NCBI GenBank assembly: GCA_964057225.1
Contig: CAXKVF010000076.1
Coordinates: 744,001 to 808,000 of the forward strand
Direction of reading: 5' to 3'
From: Auanema rhodensis
Taxonomy: Eukaryota > Nematoda > Chromadorea > Rhabditida > Rhabditidae
DNA: 64,000 nt
Shown piece by piece: positions 1 to 13,661 of this stretch. Within the stretch, counting starts at the first letter, position 1. Each line of letters begins with the position of its first letter. A program made the position numbers and the translations under genes. A model generated the notes under the pieces. That model saw only the letters and a program-made list of their open reading frames with translations. It ran no database searches and was not told the DNA's origin.

Positions 1-3000
1 GAAATTTACGTGAACTTTAATTTATGCTAATTAAATGTACACGTGATGTGCACTTGGTATGTAACTCGCTTCACGTGAAAGATAAAGAGATGCGGTTTTC
101 AAAATTAGATTCCCCATGTCCATATTAGTCTAAAAACAAATTTTTATTGATATTGGTTCATGGTAACCATGACTTTGAAATTTACGTGAACTTTAATTTA
201 TGCTAATTAAATGTACACGTGATGTGCACTTGGTATGTAACTCGCTTCACGTGAAAGATAAAGAAATGCGGTTTTCAAAATTAGATTCCCCATGTCCATA
301 TTAGTCTAAAAACAAATTTTTATTGATATTGGTTCATGGTAACCATGACTTTGAAATTTACGTGAACTTTAATTTATGCTAATTAAATGTACACGTGATG
401 TGCACTTGGTATGTAACTCGCTTCACGTGAAAGATAAAGAGATGCGGTTTTCAAAATTAGATTCCCCATGTCCATATTAGTCTAAAAACAAATTTTTATT
501 GATATTGGTGCATGGTAACCATGACTTTGAAATTTACGTGAACTTTAATTTATGCTAATTAAATGTACACGTGATGTGCACTTGGTATGTAACTCGCTTC
601 ACGTGAAAGATAAAGAGATGCGGTTTTCAAAATTAGATTCCCCATGTCCATATTAGTCTAAAAACAAATTTTTATTGATATTGGTTCATGGTAACCATGA
701 CTTTGAAATTTACGTGAACTTTAATTTATGCTAATTAAATGTACACGTGATGTGCACTTGGTATGTAACTCGCTTCACGTGAAAGATAAAGAGATGCGGT
801 TTTCAAAATTAGATTCCCCATGTCCATATTAGTCTAAAAACAAATTTTTATTGATATTGCTTCATGGTAACCATGACTTTGAAGTTTACGTGAACTTTAA
901 TTTATGCTAATTAAATGTACACGTGATGTGCACTTGGTATGTAACTCGCTTCACGTGAAAGATAAAGAGATGCGGTTTTCAAAATTAGATTCCCCATGTC
1001 CATATTAGTCTAAAAACAAATTTTTATTGATATTGGTTCATGGTAACCATGACTTTGAAATTTACGTGAACTTTAATTTATGCTAATTAAATGTACACGT
1101 GATGTGCACTTGGTATGTAACTCGCTTCACGTGAAAGATAAAGAGATGCGGTTTTCAAAATTAGATTCCCCATGTCCATATTAGTCTAAAAACAAATTTT
1201 TATTGATATTGGTTCATGGTAACCATGACTTTGAAATTTACGTGAACTTTAATTTATGCTAATTAAATGTACACGTGATGTGCACTTGGTATGTAACTCG
1301 CTTCACGTGAAAGATAAAGAGATGCGGTTTTCAAAATTAGATTCCCCATGTCCATATTAGTCTAAAAACAAATTTTTATTGATATTGCTTCATGGTAACC
1401 ATGACTTTGAAGTTTACGTGAACTTTAATTTATGCTAATTAAATGTACACGTGATGTGCACTTGGTATGTAACTCGCTTCACGTGAAAGATAAAGAGATG
1501 CGGTTTTCAAAATTAGATTCCCCATGTCCATATTAGTCTAAAAACAAATTTTTATTGATATTGCTTCATGGTAACCATGACTTTGAAGTTTACGTGAACT
1601 TTAATTTATGCTAATTAAATGTACACGTGATGTGCACTTGGTATGTAACTCGCTTCACGTGAAAGATAAAGAGATGCGGTTTTCAAAATTAGATTCCCCA
1701 TGTCCATATTAGTCTAAAAACAAATTTTTATTGATATTGGTTCATGGTAACCATGACTTTGAAATTTACGTGAACTTTAATTTATGCTAATTAAATGTAC
1801 ACGTGATGTGCACTTGGTATGTAACTCGCTTCACGTGAAAGATAAAGAGATGCGGTTTTCAAAATTAGATTCCCCATGTCCATATTAGTCTAAAAACAAA
1901 TTTTTATTGATATTGGTGCATGGTAACCATGACTTTGAAATTTACGTGAACTGTAATTTATGCTAATTAAATGTACACCTGATGTGCACTTGGTATGTAA
2001 CTCGCTTCACGTGAAAGATAAAGAGATGCGGTTTTCAAAATTAGATTCCCCATGTCCATATTAGTCTAAAAACAAATTTTTATTGATATTGGTGCATGGT
2101 AACCATGACTTTGAATTTTACGTGAACTTTAATTTATGCTAATTAAATGTACACGTGATGTGCACTTGGTATGTAACTCGCTTCACGTGAAAGATAAAGA
2201 GATGCGGTTTTCAAAATTAGATTCCCCATGTCCATATTAGTCTAAAAACAAATTTTTATTGATATTGGTTCATGGTAACCATGACTTTGAAATTTACGTG
2301 AACTTTAATTTATGCTAATTAAATGTACACGTGATGTGCACTTGGTATGTAACTCGCTTCACGTGAAAGATAAAGAGATGCGGTTTTCAAAATTAGATTC
2401 CCCATGTCCATATTAGTCTAAAAACAAATTTTTATTGATATTGGTTCATGGTAACCATGACTTTGAAATTTACGTGAACTTTAATTTATGCTAATTAAAT
2501 GTACACGTGATGTGCACTTGGTATGTAACTCGCTTCACGTGAAAGATAAAGAGATGCGGTTTTCAAAATTAGATTCCCCATGTCCATATTAGTCTAAAAA
2601 CAAATTTTTATTGATATTGGTTCATGGTAACCATGACTTTGAAGTTTACGTGAACTTTAATTTATGCTAATTAAATGTACACGTGATGTGCACTTGGTAT
2701 GTAACTCGCTTCACGTGAAAGATAAAGAGATGCGGTTTTCAAAATTAGATTCCCCATGTCCATATTAGTCTAAGAACAAATTTTTATTGATATTGGTTCA
2801 TGGTAACCATGACTTTGAAATTTACGTGAACTTTAATTTATGCTAATTAAATGTACACGTGATGTGCACTTGGTATGTAACTCGCTTCACGTGAAAGATA
2901 AAGAGATGCGGTTTTCAAAATTAGATTCCCCATGTCCATATTAGTCTAAAAACAAATTTTTATTGATATTGGTTCATGGTAACCATGACTTTGAAATTTA

Positions 3001-3204
3001 CGTGAACTTTAATTTATGCTAATTAAATGTACACGTGATGTGCACTTGGTATGTAACTCGCTTCACGTGAAAGATAAAGAGATGCGGTTTTCAAAATTAG
3101 ATTCCCCATGTCCATATTAGTCTAAGAACAAATTTTTATTGATATTGGTTCATGGTAACCATGACTTTGAAATTTACGTGAACTTTAATTTATGCTAATT
3201 AAAT

Positions 3205-3268
3205 GTACACGTGATGTGCACTTGGTATGTAACTCGCTTCACGTGAAAGATAAAGAGATGCGGTTTTT
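3205..3268 (-). repeat. 64-bp monomer remnant (112-bp deletion)
   Basis: GTACACGTG recurs at 3205 and again at 3269, 64 bp apart instead of 176. The sequence runs normally to GCGGTTTT and then jumps to TGTACACG, with at most one base of overlap at the join near 3267. It removes 112 bp including the dyad. It is the only such copy in the window. Confidence 0.93.
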
Positions 3269-4004
3269 GTACACGTGATGTGCACTTGGTATGTAACTCG
3301 CTTCACGTGAAAGATAAAGAAATGCGGTTTTCAAAATTAGATTCCCCATGTCCATATTAGTCTAAAAACAAATTTTTATTGATATTGGTTCATGGTAACC
3401 ATGACTTTGAAATTTACGTGAACTTTAATTTATGCTAATTAAATGTACACGTGATGTGCACTTGGTATGTAACTCGCTTCACGTGAAAGATAAAGAGATG
3501 CGGTTTTCAAAATTAGATTCCCCATGTCCATATTAGTCTAAAAACAAATTTTTATTGATATTGGTTCATGGTAACCATGACTTTAAAATTTACGTGAACT
3601 TTAATTTATGCTAATTAAATGTACACGTGCTGTGCACTTGGTATGTAACTCGCTTCACGTGAAAGATAAAGAGATGCAGTTTTCAAAATTAGATTCCCCA
3701 TGTCCATATTAGTCTAAAAACAAATTTTTATTGATATTGGTTCATGGTAACCATGACTTTGAAATTTACGTGAACTTTAATTTATGCTAATTAAATGTAC
3801 ACGTGATGTGCACTTGGTATGTAACTCGCTTCACGTGAAAGATAAAGAGATGCGGTTTTCAAAATTAGATTCCCCATGTCCATATTAGTCTAAAAACAAA
3901 TTTTTATTGATATTGGTGCATGGTAACCATGACTTTGAAATTTACGTGAACTTTAATTTATGCTAATTAAATGTACACGTGATGTGCACTTGGTATGTAA
4001 CTCG

Positions 4005-5196
4005 CTTCACGTGAAAGATAAAGAAATACGGTTTTCAAAATTAGATTCCCCATGTCCATATTAGTCTAAAAACAAATTTTTATTGATATTGGTTCATGGT
4101 AACCATGACTTTGAAATTTACGTGAACTTTAATTTATGCTAATTAAATGTACACGTGATGTGCACTTGGTATGTAACTCGCTTCACGTGAAAGATAAAGA
4201 GATGCGGTTTTCAAAATTAGATTCCCCATGTCCATATTAGTCTAAAAACAAATTTTTATTGATATTGGTGCATGGTAACCATGACTTTGAAATTTACGTG
4301 AACTTTAATTTATGCTAATTAAATGTACACGTGATGTGCACTTGGTATGTAACTCGCTTCACGTGAAAGATAAAGAAATGCGGTTTTCAAAATTAGATTC
4401 CCCATGTCCATATTAGTCTAAAAACAAATTTTTATTGATATTGGTTCATGGTAACCATGACTTTGAAATTTACGTGAACTTTAATTTATGCTAATTAAAT
4501 GTACACGTGATGTGCACTTGGTATGTAACTCGCTTCACGTGAAAGATAAAGAGATGCGGTTTTCAAAATTAGATTCCCCATGTCCATATTAGTCTAAAAA
4601 CAAATTTTTATTGATATTGCTTCATGGTAACCATGACTTTGAAATTTACGTGAACTTTAATTTATGCTAATTAAATGTACACGTGATGTGCACTTGGTAT
4701 GTAACTCGCTTCACGTGAAAGATAAAGAGATGCGGTTTTCAAAATTAGATTCCCCATGTCCATATTAGTCTAAAAACAAATTTTTATTGATATTGGTTCA
4801 TGGTAACCATGACTTTGAAATTTACGTGAACTTTAATTTATGCTAATTAAATGTACACGTGATGTGCACTTGGTATGTAACTCGCTTCACGTGAAAGATA
4901 AAGAGATGCGGTTTTCAAAATTAGATTCCCCATGTCCATATTAGTCTAAAAACAAATTTTTATTGATATTGCTTCATGGTAACCATGACTTTGAAATTTA
5001 CGTGAACTTTAATTTATGCTAATTAAATGTACACGTGATGTGCACTTGGTATGTAACTCGCTTCACGTGAAAGATAAAGAGATGCGGTTTTCAAAATAAG
5101 ATTCCCCATGTCCATATTAGTCTAAAAACAAATTTTTATTGATATTGGTGCATGGTAACCATGACTTTGAAATTTACGTGAACTTTAATTTATGCT
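4005..5196 (-). repeat. Left arm of large inverted duplication
   Basis: Read away from the junction, the monomers run B (with a rare CTTATTTT variant, base 5098), C, A, C, A (GCATTTC), B, A (GTATTTC). The right arm has the same order with one extra C monomer and one differing member. Reflection about 5313.5 aligns the first four monomers; adding 176 bp aligns the next. The shared rare variants make common descent far more likely than chance. Arm ends are approximate. Confidence 0.75.
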
Positions 5197-5429
5197 AATT
5201 AAATGTACACGTGATGTGCACTTGGTATGTAACTCGCTTCACGTGAAAGATAAAGAGATGCGGTTTTCAAAATTAGATTCCCCATGTCCATATTAGTCTA
5301 AAAACAAATTTTTATTGATATTGGTTCATGGTAACCATGACTTTGAAATTTACGTGAACTTTAATTTATGCTAATTAAATGTACACGTGATGTGCACTTG
5401 GTATGTAACTCGCTTCACGTGAAAGATAA

Positions 5430-5431
5430 AA
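5430..5431. other. Orientation switch of the array (fold-back junction)
   Basis: Left of the join the reverse-orientation monomer reads GAAAGATAAA; right of it the forward monomer starts at AGCATAAATT. Neither parent sequence extends past the join, so it is essentially blunt, with no inserted bases. Upstream everything is reverse orientation and downstream everything is forward. Confidence 0.96.
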
Positions 5432-6798
5432 GCATAAATTAAAGTTCACGTAAATTTCAAAGTCATGGTTACCATGCACCAATATCAATAAAAATTTGTT
5501 TTTAGACTAATATGGACATGGGGAATCTTATTTTGAAAACCGCATCTCTTTATCTTTCACGTGAAGCGAGTTACATACCAAGTGCACATCACGTGTACAT
5601 TTAATTAGCATAAATTAAAGTTCACGTAAATTTCAAAGTCATGGTTACCATGAAGCAATATCAATAAAAATTTGTTTTTAGACTAATATGGACATGGGGA
5701 ATCTAATTTTGAAAACCGCATCTCTTTATCTTTCACGTGAAGCGAGTTACATACCAAGTGCACATCACGTGTACATTTAATTAGCATAAATTAAAGTTCA
5801 CGTAAATTTCAAAGTCATGGTTACCATGAACCAATATCAATAAAAATTTGTTTTTAGACTAATATGGACATGGGGAATCTAATTTTGAAAACCGCATCTC
5901 TTTATCTTTCACGTGAAGCGAGTTACATACCAAGTGCACATCACGTGTACATTTAATTAGCATAAATTAAAGTTCACGTAAATTTCAAAGTCATGGTTAC
6001 CATGAAGCAATATCAATAAAAATTTGTTTTTAGACTAATATGGACATGGGGAATCTAATTTTGAAAACCGCATCTCTTTATCTTTCACGTGAAGCGAGTT
6101 ACATACCAAGTGCACATCACGTGTACATTTAATTAGCATAAATTAAAGTTCACGTAAATTTCAAAGTCATGGTTACCATGAAGCAATATCAATAAAAATT
6201 TGTTTTTAGACTAATATGGACATGGGGAATCTAATTTTGAAAACCGCATCTCTTTATCTTTCACGTGAAGCGAGTTACATACCAAGTGCACATCACGTGT
6301 ACATTTAATTAGCATAAATTAAAGTTCACGTAAATTTCAAAGTCATGGTTACCATGAACCAATATCAATAAAAATTTGTTTTTAGACTAATATGGACATG
6401 GGGAATCTAATTTTGAAAACCGCATTTCTTTATCTTTCACGTGAAGCGAGTTACATACCAAGTGCACATCACGTGTACATTTAATTAGCATAAATTAAAG
6501 TTCACGTAAATTTCAAAGTCATGGTTACCATGGACCAATATCAATAAAAATTTGTTTTTAGACTAATATGGACATGGGGAATCTAATTTTGAAAACCGCA
6601 TCTCTTTATCTTTCACGTGAAGCGAGTTACATACCAAGTGCACATCACGTGTACATTTAATTAGCATAAATTAAAGTTCACGTAAATTTCAAAGTCATGG
6701 TTACCATGAACCAATATCAATAAAAATTTGTTTTTAGACTAATATGGACATGGGGAATCTAATTTTGAAAACCGTATTTCTTTATCTTTCACGTGAAG
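5431..6798 (+). repeat. Right arm of large inverted duplication
   Basis: Monomers in order are B (CTTATTTT variant, base 5529), C, A, C, C, A (GCATTTC at 6422), A variant with CATGGACC (6529), and A (GTATTTC at 6774). This mirrors the left arm apart from one added C monomer and the CATGGACC copy. Because 5431 pairs with 5196, the stretch 5197-5430 (234 bp of ordinary satellite) is an unpaired centre of the palindrome. Confidence 0.75.
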
Positions 6799-9700
6799 CG
6801 AGTTACATACCAAGTGCACATCACGTGTACATTTAATTAGCATAAATTAAAGTTCACGTAAACTTCAAAGTCATGGTTACCATGAAGCAATATCAATAAA
6901 AATTTGTTTTTAGACTAATATGGACATGGGGAATCTAATTTTGAAAACCGGATCTCTTTATCTTTCACGTGAAGCGAGTTACATACCAAGTGCACATCAC
7001 GTGTACATTTAATTAGCATAAATTAAAGTTCACGTAAATTTCAAAGTCATGGTTACCATGAACCAATATCAATAAAAATTTGTTTTTAGACTAATATGGA
7101 CATGGGGAATCTAATTTTGAAAACCGCATCTCTTTATCTTTCACGTGAAGCGAGTTACATACCAAGTGCACATCACGTGTACATTTAATTAGCATAAATT
7201 AAAGTTCACGTAAATTTCAAAGTCATGGTTACCATGCACCAATATCAATAAAAATTTGTTTTTAGACTAATATGGACATGGGGAATCTAATTTTAAAAAC
7301 CGCATCTCTTTATCTTTCACGTGAAGCGAGTTACATACCAAGTGCACATCACGTGTACATTTAATTAGCATAAATTAGAGTTCACGTAAATTTCAAAGTC
7401 ATGGTTACCATGAAGCAATATCAATAAAAATTTGTTTTTAGACTAATATGGACATGGGGAATCTAATTTTGAAAACCGCATTTCTTTATCTTTCACGTGA
7501 AGCGAGTTACATACCAAGTGCACATCACGTGTACATTTAATTAGCATAAATTAAAGTTCACGTAAATTTCAAAGTCATGGTTACCATGCACCAATATCAA
7601 TAAAAATTTGTTTTTAGACTAATATGGACATGGGGAATCTAATTTTGAAAACCGCATCTCTTTATCTTTCACGTGAAGCGAGTTACATACCAAGTGCACA
7701 TCACGTGTACATTTAATTAGCATAAATTAAAGTTCACGTAAATTTCAAAGTCATGGTTACCATGAACCAATATCAATAAAAATTTGTTTTTAGACTAATA
7801 TGGACATGGGGAATCTAATTTTGAAAACCGTATTTCTTTATCTTTCACGTGAAGCGAGTTACATACCAAGTGCACATCACGTGTACATTTAATTAGCATA
7901 AATTAAAGTTCACGTAAATTTCAAAGTCATGGTTACCATGCACCAATATCAATAAAAATTTGTTTTTAGACTAATATGGACATGGGGAATCTAATTTTGA
8001 AAACCGCATCTCTTTATCTTTCACGTGAAGCGAGTTACATACCAAGTGCACATCACGTGTACATTTAATTAGCATAAATTAAAGTTCACGTAAATTTCAA
8101 AGTCATGGTTACCATGAACCAATATCAATAAAAATTTGTTTTTAGACTAATATGGACATGGGGAATCTAATTTTGAAAACCGCATCTCTTTATCTTTCAC
8201 GTGAAGCGAGTTACATACCAAGTGCACATCACGTGTACATTTAATTAGCATAAATTAAAGTTCACGTAAATTTCAAAGTCATGGTTACCATGAACCAATA
8301 TCAATAAAAATTTGTTTTTAGACTAATATGGACATGGGGAATCTAATTTTGAAAACCGTATTTCTTTATCTTTCACGTGAAGCGAGTTACATACCAAGTG
8401 CACATCACGTGTACATTTAATTAGCATAAATTAAAGTTCACGTAAATTTCAAAGTCATGGTTACCATGAACCAATATCAATAAAAATTTGTTTTTAGACT
8501 AATATGGACATGGGGAATCTAATTTTGAAAACTGCATCTCTTTATCTTTCACGTGAAGCGAGTTACATACCAAGTGCACAGCACGTGTACATTTAATTAG
8601 CATAAATTAAAGTTCACGTAAATTTCAAAGTCATGGTTACCATGAACCAATATCAATAAAAATTTGTTTTTAGACTAATATGGACATGGGGAATCTAATT
8701 TTGAAAACCGCATCTCTTTATCTTTCACGTGAAGCGAGTTACATACCAAGTGCACATCACGTGTACATTTAATTAGCATAAATTAAAGTTCACGTAAATT
8801 TCAAAGTCATGGTTACCATGAACCAATATCAATAAAAATTTGTTTTTAGACTAATATGGACATGGGGAATCTAATTTTGAAAACCGCATTTCTTTATCTT
8901 TCACGTGAAGCGAGTTACATACCAAGTGCACATCACGTGTACATTTAATTAGCATAAATTAAAGTTCACGTAAATTTCAAAGTCATGGTTACCATGCACC
9001 AATATCAATAAAAATTTGTTTTTAGACTAATATGGACATGGGGAATCTTATTTTGAAAACCGCATCTCTTTATCTTTCACGTGAAGCGAGTTACATACCA
9101 AGTGCACATCACGTGTACATTTAATTAGCATAAATTAAAGTTCACGTAAACTTCAAAGTCATGGTTACCATGAAGCAATATCAATAAAAATTTGTTTTTA
9201 GACTAATATGGACATGGGGAATCTAATTTTGAAAACCGGATCTCTTTATCTTTCACGTGAAGCGAGTTACATACCAAGTGCACATCACGTGTACATTTAA
9301 TTAGCATAAATTAAAGTTCACGTAAATTTCAAAGTCATGGTTACCATGAACCAATATCAATAAAAATTTGTTTTTAGACTAATATGGACATGGGGAATCT
9401 AATTTTGAAAACCGCATCTCTTTATCTTTCACGTGAAGCGAGTTACATACCAAGTGCACATCACGTGTACATTTAATTAGCATAAATTAAAGTTCACGTA
9501 AATTTCAAAGTCATGGTTACCATGCACCAATATCAATAAAAATTTGTTTTTAGACTAATATGGACATGGGGAATCTAATTTTAAAAACCGCATCTCTTTA
9601 TCTTTCACGTGAAGCGAGTTACATACCAAGTGCACATCACGTGTACATTTAATTAGCATAAATTAAAGTTCACGTAAATTTCAAAGTCATGGTTACCATG

Positions 9701-12700
9701 AAGCAATATCAATAAAAATTTGTTTTTAGACTAATATGGACATGGGGAATCTAATTTTGAAAACTGCATCTCTTTATCTTTCACGTGAAGCGAGTTACAT
9801 ACCAAGTGCACAGCACGTGTACATTTAATTAGCATAAATTAAAGTTCACGTAAATTTCAAAGTCATGGTTACCATGAACCAATATCAATAAAAATTTGTT
9901 TTTAGACTAATATGGACATGGGGAATCTAATTTTGAAAACCGCATCTCTTTATCTTTCACGTGAAGCGAGTTACATACCAAGTGCACATCACGTGTACAT
10001 TTAATTAGCATAAATTAAAGTTCACGTAAATTTCAAAGTCATGGTTACCATGAACCAATATCAATAAAAATTTTATTTTTAGACTAATATGGACATGGGG
10101 AATCTAATTTTGAAAACCGCATCTCTTTATCTTTTACGTGAAGCGAGTTACATACCAAGTGCACATCACGTGTACATTTAATTAGCATAAATTAAAGTTC
10201 ACGTAAATTTCAAAATCATGGTTACCATGAACCAATATCAATAAAAATTTGTTTTTAGACTAATATGGACATGGGGAATCTAATTTTGAGAACCGCATTT
10301 TTTTATCTTTCACGTGAAGCGAGTTACATACCAAGTGCACATCACGTGTACATTTAATTAGCATAAATTAAAGTTCACGTAAATTTCAAAGTCATGGTTA
10401 CCATGAACCAATATCAATAAAAATTTGTTTTTAGACTAATATGGACATGGGGAATCTAATTTTGAAAACCGCATCTCTTTATCTTTCACGTGAAGCGAGT
10501 TACATACCAAGTGCACATCACGTGTCCATTCAATTAGCATAAATTAAAGTTCACGTAAATTTCAAAGTCATGGTTACCATGAACCAATATCAATAAAAAT
10601 TTGTTTTTAGACTAATATGGACATGGGGAATCTAATTTTGAAAACCGCATCTCTTTATCTTTCACGTGAAGCGAGTTACATACCAAGTGCACATCACGTG
10701 TACATTTAATTAGCATAAATTAAAGTTCACGTAAATTTCAAAGTCATGGTTACCATGAACCAATATCAATAAAAATTTGTTTTTAGACTAATATGGACAT
10801 GGGGAATCTAATTATGAAAACCGCATCTCTTTATCTTTCACGTGAAGCGAGTTACATACCAAGTGCACATCACGTGTACATTTAATTAGCATAAATTAAA
10901 GTTCACGTAAATTTCAAAGTCATGGTTACCATGAACCAATATCAATAAAAATTTGTTTTTAGACTAATATGGACATGGGGAATCTAATTTTGAAAACCGC
11001 ATCTCTTTATCTTTCACGTGAAGCGAGTTACATACCAAGTGCACATCACGTGTGCATTTAATTAGCATAAATTAAAGTTCACGTAAATTTCAAAGTCATG
11101 GTTACCATGAACCAATATCAATAAAAATTTGTTTTTAGACTAATATGGACATGGGGAATCTAATTTTGAAAACCGCATCTCTTTATCTTTCACGTGAAGC
11201 GAGTTACATACCAAGTGCACATCACGTGTACATTTAATTAGCATAAATTAAAGTTCACGTAAATTTCAAAGTCATGGTTACCATGAACCAATATCAATAA
11301 AAATTTGTTTTTAGACTAATATGGACATGGGGAATCTAATTTTGAAAACCGCATCTCTTTATCTTTCACGTGAAGCGAGTTACATACCAAGTGCACATCA
11401 CGTGTGCATTTAATTAGCATAAATTAAAGTTCACGTAAATTTCAAAGTCATGGTTACCATGAACCAATATCAATAAAAATTTGTTTTTAGACTAATATGG
11501 ACATGGGGAATCTAATTTTGAAAACCGCATCTCTTTATCTTTTACGTGATGCGAGTTACATACCCAGTGCACATCACGTGTACATTTAATTAGCATAAAT
11601 TAAAGTTCACGTAAATTTCAAAGTCATGGTTACCATGAACCAATATCAATAAAAATTTGTTTTTAGACTAATATGGACATGGGGAATCTAATTTTGAGAA
11701 CCGCATTTTTTTATCTTTCACGTGAAGCGAGTTACATACCAAGTGCACATCACGTGTACATTTAATTAGCATAAATTAAAGTTCACGTAAATTTCAAAGT
11801 CATGGTTACCATGCACCAATATCAATAAAAATTTGTTTTTAGACTAATATGGACATGGGGAATCTAATTTTGAAAACCGCATCTCTTTATCTTTCACGTG
11901 AAGCGAGTTACATACCAAGTGCACATCACGTGTACATTTAATTAGCATAAATTAAAGTTCACGTAAATTTCAAAGTCATGGTTACCATGCACCAATATCA
12001 ATAAAAATTTGTTTTTAGACTAATATGGACATGGGGAATCTAATTTTGAAAACCGCATCTCTTTATCTTTCACGTGAAGCGAGTTACATACCAAGTGCAC
12101 ATCACGTGTACATTTAATTAGCATAAATTAAAGTTCACGTAAATTTCAAAGTCATGGTTACCATGAACCAATATCAATAAAAATTTGTTTTTAGACTAAT
12201 ATGGACATGGGGAATCTAATTTTGAAAACCGCATCTTTTTATCTTCCACGTGAAGCGAGTTACATACCAAGTGCACATCACGTGTACATTTAATTAGCAT
12301 AAATTAAAGTTCACGTAAATTTCAAAGTCATGGTTACCATGAACCAATATCAATAAAAATTTTTTTTAGACTAATATGGACATGGGGAATCTAATTTTGA
12401 AAACCGCATCTCTTTATCTTTCACGTGAAGCGAGTTACATACCAAGTGCACATCACGTGTACATTCAATTAGCATAAATTAAAGTTCACGTAAATTTCAA
12501 AGTCATGGTTACCATGAACCAATATCAATAAAAATTTGTTTTTAGACTAATATGGACATGGGGAATCTAATTTTGAAAACCGCATCTCTTTATCTTTCAC
12601 GTGAAGCGAGTTACATACCAAGTGCACATCACGTGTACATTTAATTAGCATAAATTAAAGTTCACGTAAATTTCAAAGTCATGGTTACCATAAACCAATA

Positions 12701-13558
12701 TCAATAAAAATTTGTTTTTAGACTAATATGGACATGGGGAATCTAATTTTGAAAACCGCATCTCTTTATCTTTCACGTGAAGCGAGTTACATACCAAGTG
12801 CACATCACGTGTACATTTAATTAGCATAAATTAAAGTTCACGTAAATTTCAAAGTCATGGTTACCATGAAGCAATATCAATAAAAATTTGTTTTTAGACT
12901 AATATGGACATGGGGAATCTAATTTTGAAAACCGCATCTCTTTATCTTTCACGTGAAGCGAGTTACATACCAAGTGCACATCACGTGTACATTTAATTAG
13001 CATAAATTAAAGTTCACGTAAATTTCAAAGTCATGGTTACCATGAACCAATATCAATAAAAATTTGTTTTTAGACTAATATGGACATGGGGAATCTAATT
13101 TTGAAAACCGCATCTCTTTATCTTTCACGTGAAGCGAGTTACATACCAAGTGCACATCACGTGTACATTTAATTAGCATAAATTAAAGTTCACGTAAATT
13201 TCAAAGTCATGGTTACCATGCACCAATATCAATAAAAATTTGTTTTTAGACTAATATGGACATGGGGAATCTAATTTTGAAAACCGCATCTCTTTATCTT
13301 TCACGTGAAGCGAGTTACATACCAAGTGCACATCACGTGTACATTTAATTAGCATAAATTAAAGTTCACGTAAATTTCAAAGTCATGGTTACCATGCACC
13401 AATATCAATAAAAATTTGTTTTTAGACTAATATGGACATGGGGAATCTAATTTTGAAAACCGCATCTCTTTATCTTTCACGTGAAGCGAGTTACATACCA
13501 AGTGCACATCACGTGTACATTTAATTAGCATAAATTAAAGTTCACGTAAATTTCAAAG

Positions 13559-13573
13559 TCATGGTTACCATGA
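13559..13573. other. Dyad palindrome TCATGGT-T-ACCATGA in the monomer
   Basis: This is a perfect 7-bp inverted repeat around one central T, at monomer positions 30-44. It is present in nearly every monomer of the window. In type B monomers C at position 44 breaks the outermost pair, leaving 6-bp arms. The 137-bp monomers lack the whole element. Such short dyads can extrude hairpins or cruciforms under supercoiling; that this happens here is inference. Confidence 0.9.
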
Positions 13574-13651
13574 ACCAATATCAATAAAAATTTGTTTTTA
13601 GACTAATATGGACATGGGGAATCTAATTTTGAAAACCGCATCTCTTTATCT

Positions 13652-13661
13652 TTCACGTGAA
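13652..13661. other. Perfect 10-bp palindrome TTCACGTGAA with CACGTG core
   Basis: Monomer positions 123-132 read identically on both strands. The core CACGTG is the E-box/G-box bound by bHLH and some bZIP proteins. In several modules the core is mutated to CAAGTG (32935, 35181, 36556, 42108 and 45941), and in two to TAAGTG within TTTTAAGTG (28084, 31741), so it is not under strict array-wide constraint. Binding is not demonstrated. Confidence 0.85.

Larger units (their letters stand above)
1..5430 (-). repeat. 176-bp satellite array, inverted arm (about 31 monomers)
   Basis: This is a head-to-tail array of the 176-bp satellite in the orientation opposite to the rest of the window. The period is read directly: GAAATTTACG recurs at 1, 177, 353 and so on, interrupted only by one 64-bp remnant at 3205-3268. 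Monomer types A, B and C alternate without one dominant higher-order period. Small local duplications are visible: an AAAC-type monomer (GAAGTTT on this strand) recurs 528 bp apart near 885 and 1413, and a TCTAAGAAC variant recurs 352 bp apart at 2770 and 3122. The 5' end of the window cuts a monomer, so the array continues outside. No reading frame, promoter or unique DNA is present. The arm shares private variants with the first few kilobases after the flip at 5430. Confidence 0.97.

Noticed and set aside
5197-5430. A mobile element insertion at the orientation switch
   Set aside because: The 234-bp centre is ordinary reverse-orientation satellite. There is no terminal repeat, target-site duplication or foreign sequence.
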